The position numbers were made by a program, and so were the translations under genes. Below, piece by piece: positions 36,313 through 44,650 of a stretch of DNA of 64,000 nt. Numbering within the stretch: the stretch's first letter is position 1; each line of letters begins with the position of its first letter. Under the pieces are notes generated by a model. That model made no database searches and had not been told where the DNA came from. It worked only from the letters and a program-made list of their open reading frames with translations. Origin of the DNA: Siphonodentalium dalli (lineage: Eukaryota > Mollusca > Scaphopoda > Gadilida > Siphonodentaliidae); contig CP136067.1 of assembly GCA_032622095.1 (NCBI GenBank), positions 44,621,549 to 44,685,548 of the forward strand, in the 5' to 3' direction.

Positions 36313-36981
36313 GACTACCCGCCCCTGAGACGACGCGCCCCGTTTCATTCCGAGACAACCTGCCCCGCGCGCGGGACAACCCGCCCGCCTAAAATTAATT
36401 AGGGGCTAATTAGGAGGTGTGAGGGGATTATGAGATGTTTGTTTAACGAAACTGGGTTGTTCTTTATAGATTTGTATTTGATGTAACAATAAATACACAT
36501 GTAATATAATATAACTTAGCCTATGAACACAAAAATGTATCAACGATAATATGTAGGCCTATATATTCAAGTTTAATGATCGAAGTTTAAAAACAAAAAA
36601 TAACTTCTTCAAAGTCCAACATGAAGTGGGTCACTTCTGGCATGTCGAATCCCAATCACTAAGTGTTGTGATAACACACTGTGATAATGAACCATTTGCA
36701 TCAAATGTTTGTTTTGAAAGCACCCTTTTTAATTATTCTTGACTAACCTTAAGTGCCGTTAAGTTGTCAAAAAATCGTGCCATTCTTTACTCCAGTCCAC
36801 GCATTGACATAATTAATGAATAAACATATGTGTTGTTGGTCAAAATGTTTAATAATATATCATCAAAGAACATAAAAGAAGATAATTACTATTAACAATT
36901 TCTGGACAACCCGCCCGTGTTTATCGGGACGACCCGCCCCGAAAACAGCAGAGGGGCGGGTTGTCTCATGGGCGGGTAGTC
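36313..36981. mobile_element. 669-bp element with GC-rich inverted ends
   Basis: Left 'gactacccgcccctgagacg' + 'acgcgcccc'; right read inverted 'gactacccgcccatgagaca' + 'acccgcccc' (about 29 bp, 4 differences). Extra 'acaacccgccc' units repeat inside both ends while the middle is A+T-rich. Repeat F starts directly after the right end. Target duplication not identified. Confidence 0.65.
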
Positions 36982-36984
36982 TTC

Positions 36985-37350
36985 CGATTCGATTGTCCCC
37001 ATATAATCAGATTCCAATAATAACCAAATTTTTTTAAATACCGCTTCAGTTATCAGAATCGATTAATTGTCACAGTCAACTATATAGTATACAATCGCCA
37101 AAAACGTGTTATTTATCAACATTTTGTTCAACGAAATATGGTCGGATTGTCAACGAAATATCTAACGCCAAAGCCACTTGATTTTAGAGTTATCCATCTT
37201 CATCCTCAATTTGGTCCGAGACCGTCGGCTTGACGAATATTTGCCAGACCGCCAAATATGGGTGGGTTCCCCAACTTGAATAAAATATTTGTTAATCCCA
37301 AAGCCAAATAAATAGTAATTTGGTAGCGTTAATTCGGATTATGCATCTTC
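36985..37350 (+). repeat. Interspersed repeat F, copy 1
   Basis: 'cttcagttatcagaat', 'gtgttatttatca', 'ccacttgattttagagttat' + 'ccatcttcat' and 'taattcggattatgcatctt' recur at 50450-50910 and, inverted, at 62900-63240. Confidence 0.65.
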
Positions 37351-37922
37351 AAAGGCCCACTTAATTTTCAAGTCACCGATTCATTTTTATAGTGCCCTGA
37401 TATACGGTTTTAATAACAATATATCCTATAATATACGATTAAAATACTATAATTCATTACCATTTGAAACATCTGTGTCTCAGAATATGCATATAAAGAA
37501 ATAAATAACAGCTGAAATCATAAAAAGCACCCCCGTTATGAATCCTAGAATGCAACAGAAATCAAACTAAAAATGTATTTTCAATGGAAGGGGACTAACT
37601 CTGTCTTTAAAATAAAGAGTTATTCCCCTCCATTGAAAATATTACAAAACCAGATGAAACTTAATCACAACAACACGTCGATAACTCAACAAAAAACAAC
37701 ATGTTCACAGTTTATTACACCGGATAAGTTGATAATACAATGTTTTGGAGCTTTCTCCTTTAAATGGTATATAATATGGCATAGATTTCACGTGATCTAA
37801 CGCCAATAAATAATAGTGCGATATATTGTCCCAACAGAAATACACCTCTGCCAGGACCTGCACTGTAATACGAAGAAGTAATACGAAGAAGATCTGGGGG
37901 TTAGAAAATTAAGTGGGCCTTT
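37351..37922. mobile_element. 572-bp element with 19-bp perfect inverted ends
   Basis: AAAGGCCCACTTAATTTTC at 37351 and its exact complement ending at 37922. It interrupts repeat F right after 'gcatctt', where copies 2 and 3 read on uninterrupted. A 64-bp palindrome lies inside (37577-37640). Confidence 0.65.
37577..37640. repeat. 64-bp palindrome
   Basis: 'attttcaatggaaggggact' faces 'cccctccattgaaaat' with few mismatches and a short A+T loop; able to form a stable hairpin. Confidence 0.7.
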
Positions 37923-38131
37923 AATTCACAGATGTGATTTAACTGAACTGAACTGAAGTGATTGTTATTGATAAACCAAAGTATGCATGTACAATGATAG
38001 AATACCCAGGTTACCGTACTTGGATGTAACGATACCGTTTCCGCAATGAACACAAACAAACTGTGCTCGACAAATGAGTAAACCTTTCTTAATTTAAAAA
38101 AAAGGTGTAGTGTCTTCAGACAGACCAAAGA

Positions 38132-38485
38132 GTGCAATTGTTCGGCAAGATAGTGGATGGACTGGTCCCAGCTATCAACACCAAAGGACTCTTGAGACCT
38201 AAACATCAAAGTGGGAGAAAAATCAAGGCCAAAAAATTCGACGGCTTCACTGCAAATAACTTTGTGCAAAGCCTAGAGTGTATAAACTCTAAACCATACG
38301 GAATTATTAAGGCCGATCGTGCAGAATTCCGAAATTCCTACTTTCCACGGACTATTCTTGACTGCGGAACCATCTTGAAGAGGATTCTATGCGCTCACTA
38401 CTTCCATCAGAGGACGAAACAACATCTAACACCACGTCATAGTCTCACCCCGTGTGCTAATACATCCGACAGGATCCTGCACTGA
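38132..38485 (+). pseudogene. Non-LTR retrotransposon ORF2 C-terminal remnant
   Basis: The frame reads LFGKIVDGLVPAI ... RPKHQSGRKIKAKKF ... RAEFRNSYFPRTILD. It resembles the extreme C-terminus of LINE ORF2 proteins downstream of the reverse transcriptase, where '(K/Y)NSFFPRTI.(D/E)WN.LP' is usual. After TILD the expected W-N-x-L continues in the next frame (NHLEEDSMRSLLPSEDETT, stop at about 38435), so a frameshift lies near 38363. The upstream polymerase is absent: a 5'-truncated, dead copy. An ACAGAT-repeat tail follows. Confidence 0.6.
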
Positions 38486-38489
38486 AACC

Positions 38490-38518
38490 ACATACAGATA
38501 CAGATACAGATACAGGTA
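38490..38518 (+). repeat. Microsatellite tail of LINE remnant
   Basis: 'acatacagatacagatacag' repeats directly after the ORF2 remnant, as expected for non-LTR elements that end in short tandem repeats rather than poly(A). Confidence 0.6.
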
Positions 38519-38525
38519 TATTAAA

Positions 38526-39290
38526 TTCTCCCGAGCAGAATCAGCTATTCTAAGCCATGTTGTATTCCAGTCATTTACACGTGTCCCCCAAACATGGTTA
38601 TTTTTTCTTCTTTATTTTCTTTCATTGCTGCACTAAATCAAATTCATTGCCGTCAGAATACTATGACTTTGTATTAACTATGATTCCGTAATAGATTCAG
38701 CCAGAGGTGACAATCTACATAAAGGTTTTGTTTTCACTTTATCCCATGTAATATACTGGCCAAATCGGCCCCATGCACTCGTTTTAGCGTCTACCTGCAG
38801 GTGCTCGTCCATGCTTGAGATGCGTACTGTCTAATTTGAAAAATTGCGGGGTAATTTCAAAATATTTTGTTGTCGTTATTTTTGTTCTATTTCAACAACA
38901 TCTTCCATACATATACAATTATAGTGTAATTTCCTTGTTGCCGCATACTAATAGCACACATTTACAGCCACATATGATGTTTGACTTATCTTTTTCCCGC
39001 ACAAATTTCATTATTTACAAAGCCATTTTTATAATGTCCGCGCGCGGGCGCAGCCATCTTCTCTCCTTGAATCAATCGAGGAAGTGTTGTTTTTAAATTT
39101 ACTTATTTAGGATAATAGAATTTGTGCGTTATTTTTTTTAATGCTTAATCAAAGCAGTCCAATATGGCTTCCAGGGATATGTTTATCAAATTATAAAACT
39201 GGTAGAATTAAGAATACTCTAATTCAGAATAGTGTCAAAAATGTTACACAATTCACAGAAAACAACTGGCAATCTGAATCTTGTCATACC
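38526..39290. other. No gene recognised
   Basis: Nothing supportable was seen in this stretch. Confidence 0.35.
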
Positions 39291-39293
39291 GGT

Positions 39294-39875
39294 ACAGTGA
39301 AACCTCTCCAATCCGGACCCTCTACATTCCAAATCTCTCTCCAATCCGAACAAATTGTTCGGTCCCGAATTTAGTGTACCTTCAGACGACCACGATACAA
39401 TCGTAAGTGGAGGAATCGGGCCCGACGAGATCGTGGATAGTTTGTTCAGACGATTGCGATGTCACATGCTTTATGATATCGTAGGTTGTTCTAAAGCATG
39501 TGATTGACTACCCTACGGTCATTTCCAGCTACGATTGTTACGTACACACGACTGCGATTACGTCGCAAGTGGAGGTAACCAAGGATACGCCACGATTTCG
39601 CATCTAAAATCAAACAGCGCTTGATATTATTTTATGACCTACGATTTTGACGTGGGCATGCGCAGTCCATATTCCGGTTACTTCATACGACGGAAATCTT
39701 TCCACTTACGATTGTATCGTGGTCGTCTGAAGGTACACTTACCCAAGTGCATTGTCACTAATGATTACCTCTGTAATCCGAAACCTCTGTACTCCGAATA
39801 CCGGACGGCTTTATTAGTCCATAACTTAAGTGAACAAATACACGAATGTTTACCTCCAAAATCCGAACGCTGAAA
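39294..39875 (+). mobile_element. Tigger/pogo-like fragment, split by another element
   Basis: Begins 'tacagtgaaacctctccaat' + 'ccggacc', the style of pogo/Tigger inverted ends. The same 'ccgaaacctct' / 'ctccaaaatccgaa' motifs continue at 39778-39870, after the element at 39374-39738. The right end is unclear. Confidence 0.45.
39374..39738. mobile_element. 365-bp PIF/Harbinger-like MITE, nested
   Basis: 38-bp perfect inverted ends starting GTGTACCTTCAGACGACCAC, flanked by TTA at 39371-39373 and 39739-39741. A 3-bp TWA duplication is typical of PIF/Harbinger. It sits inside the Tigger-like fragment. No transposase. Confidence 0.75.
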
Positions 39876-40252
39876 GTGATGGAAGAGACCGAATGCAATC
39901 AGTTAAAAGGTAATGATGTGAACATTCCCGTTTTTGAGATGACCTGTTTGTGACCCTGATCAGCGTCAGTTAGTTACAAACGGACGAAGTGTTCTTGGTA
40001 AATTAATCAAATTTAATTACAAATTAAAATGAATATAATGCCTGATAATAAAAAGATACGGCCGTATTTATTATATTTAATCTTATTTTGAATAAATTCC
40101 GAAAGGGATACCAGGAGAACGCGCGTGCAGACAGGTAATGTACTTTCGTACTATTGAATAAGCGTACAATTTAATTAGCGGTCTTTTATCTGAGCGAAGC
40201 TTTAAAACGGATTAAAACAGCAAGTGTCTAATTGGATACGCCTTAATAAGTT

Positions 40253-40354
40253 GGACGATTGGGACCTTGGACGATTGGGACCTCGGACGATTGGGACCTT
40301 GGACGTTTGGGACCTCGGACGATTGGGACCTTGAAACGGGATGATTGGGACCTT
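40253..40354 (+). repeat. Left terminal 16-bp repeat block
   Basis: Units start at 40253, 40269, 40285, 40301 and 40317 (last base T,C,T,C,T), then 'gaaacgg' and a sixth 'gatgattgggacctt'. Confidence 0.9.
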
Positions 40355-40455
40355 ATTCAAGTTATGTTTTTTTTGTGTATATATACTTTATATTCATAAT
40401 GCAGATCATTTCCTATTAAATAATTATTACATTGAGTTAGTGTCAAGTAAGTATT

Positions 40456-40552
40456 TAGTCCAACAAATTAGACTTTCAGATTAATTGGAATTTTAATATT
40501 TGGACAAATATTAAAATATGTATTAATCCGAATAGTCTAATTTGTTGGACTA
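40456..40552. mobile_element. 97-bp foldback MITE with 9-bp duplication
   Basis: 18-bp perfect inverted ends TAGTCCAACAAATTAGAC, flanked by GTAAGTATT at 40447-40455 and 40553-40561. A 9-bp duplication points to a Mutator-like mechanism. The centre is also self-complementary. Confidence 0.85.
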
Positions 40553-41348
40553 GTAAGTATTGAACAGCGATCACAGGCTCACAGTGAGTACAGTTTATCA
40601 ATGTTTACTTAACGGCAGCCTACTTAAAAGTAGGTGCTGGCTGTGTTTAGGCTTGCCACGATTATTTGATGAATCGACTAACCTTCGGCAGGTGTGGTAG
40701 TCGACGGTCATTTACATTCGTCGACTAATCGCCCAAAGGGGGAGTTTGGGTATGGTTGTGTATTTAAGCAGTACTATGCACATAACAGTGTATGTAGCAC
40801 AATTTACCGCCCGACAGCATGTTCTGTCGCCACTTCTGATGCGGCTTCCTTTGATATCGCAGCCAACGTCTAGCGGTCATCTTCAAAGAGTTCGGTGTGC
40901 CTTTGATGTCGTGTCACGGCCTTGCCATTGTTTATGTATTATGTTTAACTGTAAATGTATGTTCCTATGGATCATTATATCCAAAATGGACGACGTGCAT
41001 GGGACTGCATCTATATTTCTTTTTTCAAATTTCATACTGTAAAACGTTCACCATTATTGACAAAGTCACAAAGTTCGCGGAATGTTCAAAGTTATTAGAC
41101 AGTAAATCAGTAACAAGTTTGTGTCATCACTTTATATCAGTGCAACATACATTACATTCTCCAAATTGGTAACGTATGTATACCCCCACCCTGCTACTGC
41201 GCTGCAAGAACGCACTTTGAATAACAAAACTAAAAGTACAGTAACAGGCAGCGCGCACACACAACGCCCGCGAAATAAAATTAGGTGCTATAATATGTCA
41301 GGTGACGCAATCGATACACAATGGGATTTTCTGCAAAACTATAACTAT

Positions 41349-41604
41349 CAAGCCTTGAAAAAGGGTGTCTGTCATTTGCAGAATGAGGTCCCCAGAGGGT
41401 GAATTTAGTGATGCTACCCCCGCATAGTGGGCTAGCATCACCAAATTCACCCTCTGGGAACCTCATTCTGCTGAGATGTAAGCAGAATGAGGTCCCCCAG
41501 AGGGTGAATTTGGTGACGCTAGCCTGCAATGCGGGGTAGCATCACTAAATTCACCCTCTGGGGACCTCATTCTGCAAATGACAGACACCCTATTTCAAGG
41601 CTTG
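41349..41604. mobile_element. Family Q: 256-bp foldback, hAT-like
   Basis: About 70-bp inverted arms starting CAAGCCTTGAAAAAGGGTGT, with 'gcagaatgaggtccccagag' and 'ggtgaatttagtgatgctac' in each arm, and an inner copy of the arms around 'gctgagatgtaagc'. Flanked by the exact 8-bp duplication ATAACTAT (41341-41348, 41605-41612). Partial copies at 51294, about 61812 and 62025. Confidence 0.85.
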
Positions 41605-41812
41605 ATAACTATAGTCTGTTTTCAATAAGTACGAGACAATTCTGCGATGCATGTTCACGGGGAACATTGATTGACTGAACAGATATTTTTTTTAATTTCT
41701 CGTCCGCGGGAATAACGATGAGAAGGGCGTTTACCTGTCGCGTAAATTTGAGTTTAGGTGGCCGATGACGGGCGGGGGCATCAGAATGACAAGCCTGCTG
41801 ACTGACAGTTTA

Positions 41813-41935
41813 CAGCCTTCATAATTGGCTACGGCAATCAGCATTGCCGAAGCAATTTGCTGATGCAAACTGGGGCATGGCATACTGTTGCTGTAGCGGA
41901 TTGCCGAAGCCAAACAATCTGAATTAAGAGGGCTG
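41813..41935 (+). mobile_element. 123-bp MITE, copy 3
   Basis: Same length and ends as copies 1 and 2, with exact 7-bp duplication CAGTTTA at 41806-41812 and 41936-41942. Nested in hAT-2. Confidence 0.87.
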
Positions 41936-42268
41936 CAGTTTATAACTGTGTTCAGACTGGATATAATGTAGTCATTGTAATTTCGATTTGATCACATCTT
42001 TACCTGGGTGCAATATAGGCCGCATATATAAACGATTAATCGACTAACCGTCGACTATAATGGTCGATTATGAAAACTCATAGTCGTGGCAACCCTAGCT
42101 GTGTTGTTATTATCAAATGGGTTCACCGCTGATTAATCGTCACCTACTTAACATTGATCAATGAGCTGGAATGAGGATGTATCAGGCCTGTGTTTATGTT
42201 ACCGAAGCTCTGTAAAAACAAGAACAGCTATATAAGTTTTCCAAATCTGAAATGATGGCATATCCAAC

Positions 42269-42441
42269 ATGTCTTCCGAAAACGTCGAGTGCATTTTCTG
42301 TGGTGTCGAAGTTCGACCTCGGCAGGAAGGGTTGAACTGCAGTGGCTGTTCTCGTTGGCAGCATTGTAAGTGCCAGACTGGTGTCAGCAGCGAATTTTTC
42401 AGATATCGACTGTGTCATGCTCATCTTGTAAAAGCAAACAG
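42269..42441 (+). CDS. Exon A: PHD-like Cys/His finger, frameshifted
   Basis: Starts at ATG 42269: MSSENVECIFCGVEVRPRQE, then G-L-N-C-S-G-C-S-R-W-Q-H-C-K-C. That gives C-x2-C, C-x2-C and W-Q-H-C-x-C in frame 1. The frame then runs to a non-family sequence and a stop after the donor. In the next frame the exon ends S-C-S-S-C-K-S-K-Q before donor CAG|GTACTG, which supplies the last C-x2-C pair and is the only phase that joins exon B. The frames meet at the T5 run 42395-42399, so one base has been lost there: either a real mutation that kills the gene or a homopolymer error. The 5' end may include an earlier exon. Confidence 0.6.
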
Positions 42442-42656
42442 GTACTGATATTTAAATAATTAATGTTGAAGAACCATATATATTTTTTTGTAATCTTCAT
42501 TTATATAACCAACATTTTTGAAACAAAACATAAGTATAATAATTTACAAACTTTCAATTTACAATTTCGAAACTGATAATTCAACATAATAAAGAGCGTT
42601 CATGGATCATGTTTATAGATAAAGAGCGTTTTATTTTCTGTTCTCGATCTGTTAAG

Positions 42657-42731
42657 AGACTCAAACCAGATGTCAGTTCCATTCCACATGTCTCCCACCA
42701 CCACTTGAAAATACCAGACAATCCTCACAAG
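42657..42731 (+). CDS. Exon B of PHD-FLYWCH gene (linker)
   Basis: After a pyrimidine-rich acceptor ending 'gttaag', 25 phase-0 codons (RLKPDVSSIPHVSHHHLKIP, DNPHK), then donor GTAATT. Low complexity; identified only by open phase and splice signals. Confidence 0.4.
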
Positions 42732-42769
42732 GTAATTTCCAAATCATCGACAGCTTGAACAACTCACAG

Positions 42770-42819
42770 TTCGACGTTTCGCGGGAAGTTAGAACCAGAA
42801 AACCGGAAGACAAAGAAGA
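42770..42819 (+). CDS. Exon C of PHD-FLYWCH gene (charged linker)
   Basis: Acceptor 'actcacag', then FDVSREVRTRKPEDKE plus two bases and donor GTAGGT. The split Glu codon is completed by the first base of exon D, giving E-E-S-I-L-E-E-S across the junction. Confidence 0.45.
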
Positions 42820-42860
42820 GTAGGTCACTATATATTGCTATATAACATTATTTCAGTTAA

Positions 42861-43136
42861 CTCTTTGAGTGCCAGGTCCGATTTTTGTATCAACCCATAT
42901 ATTGTGTGCCAATGCATTCTCTTATATATGCGAGTTGACCATATGTCGCCTCGCATATATAAGAGAATGCATTGGCCTAACAATTTTTCAGCATTTGTTA
43001 TTATTTTTTACAATTTTTTACAATTTTAATAATTTTTAAAAAATCAACAAAAAAAATCAAAAAAATATTTTTTTTAGGGCCGATTTTACAGACCGTAAAT
43101 TAGGGCCGATGAGATCGGCCCCTGGCACTGAAAGGG
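42861..43136 (-). mobile_element. TTAA MITE family B, copy 2
   Basis: Ends CTCTTTGAGTGCCAGG and CCTGGCACTGAAAGGG; TTAA at 42857-42860 and 43137-43140. One 67-bp hairpin at 42909-42975. It lies in the intron between exons C and D. Confidence 0.82.
42909..42975 (+). repeat. 67-bp hairpin module in family B copy 2
   Basis: CCAATGCATTCTCTTATATA start; inner stem slightly decayed ('gttgaccatatgtcgcc'). Confidence 0.85.
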
Positions 43137-43187
43137 TTAAGTAATTTCTATCTAAGTGTGTTACACAAGTATAAATTTCTGGAGTAT

Positions 43188-43371
43188 ATACAACATTGAT
43201 AATATTGAAAGATTGATGATATCATTTATAAACTTTCCAGGTAAATATATAAAGTTTAATTAATGTTAAGTCTGGAAGTACATCAAACACACAGTATTTC
43301 TGAGAATATACAACTTTGATAATATTGAAAGATTGATGATATAATTTTGTAAACTTTCCAGGTCTATCCTC
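43188..43371 (+). repeat. Duplicated intron 3' end with decoy acceptor
   Basis: 'gataatattgaaagattgat' + 'gatatcatttataaactttccag' at 43197-43241 recurs at 43318-43361, about 120 bp on. The second copy supplies the acceptor of exon D; the first has an identical 'actttccag' followed by sequence that does not continue the frame. Confidence 0.65.
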
Positions 43372-43776
43372 GAAGAATCCATCCACCATGATGATGTGAC
43401 AGATTTAGAAATGAAGACAACCTACAATATCGTCGACAATGGCACCAAGTTGGGTAAACGGAAGCTATTCAGTAGCGATGGGTACACCTTTGTCCACAAG
43501 CGAATACGAAAGAAAGGCACCGTCGAATGGAGATGCAGCGTCCGAAGACCATCTGCATGTCCAGCAATAATTAACCAACCAACCAGCGACACATTCATAC
43601 CGAACAGCAAGGACCACAGCCATACACCGAAGCCTGGAATCCTGACATCGACCAGAATCAAGGCAGAGGTAAAGTCGACTGCATGCAGCGACCTGTTCGC
43701 CCCTTCTAGTCTCATGTTGAAGAAAGTCACAGACAAGTACAACCCCGACCTTCCCGAAGCAGATTTATCTTTCATT
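43362..43776 (+). CDS. Exon D: FLYWCH zinc finger
   Basis: Acceptor 'actttccag' before G|TCT at 43362; donor GTGAGT after ATT at 43776; 1 + 138 codons. It reads SILEESIHHDDVTDLEMKTT, YNIVDNGTKLGKRKLFSSDG, then Y-T-F-V-H-K-R...W-R-C-S-V-R-R-P-S-A-C-P-A ... H-S-H. The aromatic-Gly-Tyr start, W-R-C, C-P-A and closing H-x-H are the FLYWCH C2H2 pattern (DNA or protein binding). The rest (LMLKKVTDKYNPDLPEADLSFI) would normally lead into a MULE transposase core, which is missing here. Confidence 0.78.
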
Positions 43777-43816
43777 GTGAGTATTTGTTTTATAATAAAG
43801 ATATATAGAGCTGCAG

Positions 43817-43942
43817 GGGAAGATATTCAAGCTGTGGGACAGCTACGACATAAAAGAATTATCGGCGTCGTCACTCCTGAAGGAAATTTCTAAACTCTAC
43901 GCCCCTGTTCGACAGAATGAGAAGAAAGGCAACGATCAATAA
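43817..43942 (+). CDS. Exon E: C-terminal exon of PHD-FLYWCH gene
   Basis: Acceptor 'gagctgcag', then phase-0 codons GKIFKLWDSYDIKELSASSL, LKEISKLYAPVRQNEKKGND, Q, stop at 43940-43942. Not recognised. The intron before it is only about 40 bp, short but with good signals. Reading through the intron gives another frame that stops at 43893, an alternative ending. Confidence 0.45.
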   Translation, partial: GKIFKLWDSYDIKELSASSLLKEISKLYAPVRQNEKKGNDQ

Positions 43943-44094
43943 GATGTTACAGTTAAATGCATGCTTGTTAATAAAATATCATCGTTATTATTGTTTTTCA
44001 TTATATAATTATAATCTTTGTTAATTCCATTACACAAATAAAATAAAACTATAAATTTATACTTATAGTATGAAAAAGCAATAACTCTTAACTC

Positions 44095-44197
44095 AAGGTC
44101 CCAATCGTCCTGACTCAAGGTCCCAATCGTCCGAGGTCCCAATCGTCCCAAGGTCCCAATCGTCCGAGGTCCCAATCGTCCAAGGTCCCAATCGTTC
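44095..44197 (-). repeat. Right terminal 16-bp repeat block
   Basis: Six inverted units of GGACGATTGGGACCT(T/C) with the same T/C order as the left block; the innermost is set apart by 'tgactc'. Confidence 0.9.
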
Positions 44198-44646
44198 GAC
44201 AATCAATGCCGTCTGACCTATATACAGATGACCCGTTTGATTTTGTCGGGAAATAACCACATGTTTTGACAGGGTGTAACTGACCTATTTATTATTGACC
44301 TACTTACAATACACATAACCCTCCGCAGCGTGATATATACTTATATAAAATTTACTAGTTGCATGCTCTGCATACTCGCTATTTTGATTCCTGTAGGTAG
44401 TTGATCTGTCTAAATAAATGTACTTCAGATAGAAATTGATTATCAGAACTTGCAAATTTTCGGCACTGGTAGAATTGATAATCTAAAACGCGACTTTGTC
44501 TATAATGCGGCTTTTAAACATTTCCAACGTACGTCATTCAGGTTACTGAATAACGAATGGATACTAATAATGCAAGCTATACACCTAACTGTACACATAC
44601 ATGATACACTGAGTTTTATGTCACACTACCGCATATGATCCCTGCT
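44198..44646. other. No gene recognised
   Basis: A+T-rich spacer between the composite element and the next TTAA MITE. Confidence 0.4.
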
Positions 44647-44650
44647 TTAA

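Larger units (their letters stand above)
40648..42097. mobile_element. hAT-2: 1450-bp hAT-like element
   Basis: Ends TAGGCTTGCCACGAT and, inverted, TAGGGTTGCCACGAC. Exact 8-bp duplication GCTGTGTT at 40640-40647 and 42098-42105. Subterminal 'atcgactaacc' motifs face each other. It hosts two later insertions (41349-41604 and 41813-41935). No transposase recognised. Confidence 0.88.
42269..43942 (+). other. PHD-like/FLYWCH gene carried by the composite element (gene span)
   Basis: Five exons (42269-42441, 42657-42731, 42770-42819, 43362-43776, 43817-43942) join in phase across GT-AG introns into about 279 codons, if one base missing from a T-run at 42395-42399 is allowed for. Order: Cys/His finger (C-x2-C, C-x2-C, H-C-x-C, C-x2-C), a short linker, a FLYWCH finger and an unrecognised C-terminus. 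No DDE/MULE transposase domain follows. Multi-copy FLYWCH genes with a PHD-like finger are, from memory, common in mollusc genomes as transposon passengers. Confidence 0.65.
40253..44197 (+). mobile_element. Composite element with 16-bp-repeat inverted ends
   Basis: Each end carries six copies of GGACGATTGGGACCT(T/C), 40253-40354 on the left and 44095-44197 inverted on the right. Reading inward, the last-base order T,C,T,C,T, a 6-7-bp spacer and a sixth copy ending in T is the same at both ends. Between them lie a PHD-FLYWCH gene, hAT-2, a 97-bp foldback and a family B MITE. Without hAT-2 the element would be about 2.5 kb. No transposase core and no target duplication were found. FLYWCH fingers accompany MULE transposases in animals, so a MULE-derived non-autonomous element is possible; this is inference. 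Confidence 0.6.

Noticed and set aside
37901-38269. Minus-strand 122-codon gene
   Set aside because: Lies opposite the LINE ORF2 remnant, which shows the recognisable motif on the plus strand; the minus frame is a shadow.
42323-42401. A 37-bp intron (GTAAGT...TTTTTCAG) explaining the frame change in exon A
   Set aside because: Too short for normal splicing, and joining its ends gives an early stop rather than the needed frame.
43936-44202. Minus-strand frame with (TIGTLGRLGPR) repeats
   Set aside because: Translation of the 16-bp terminal repeat block of the composite element.
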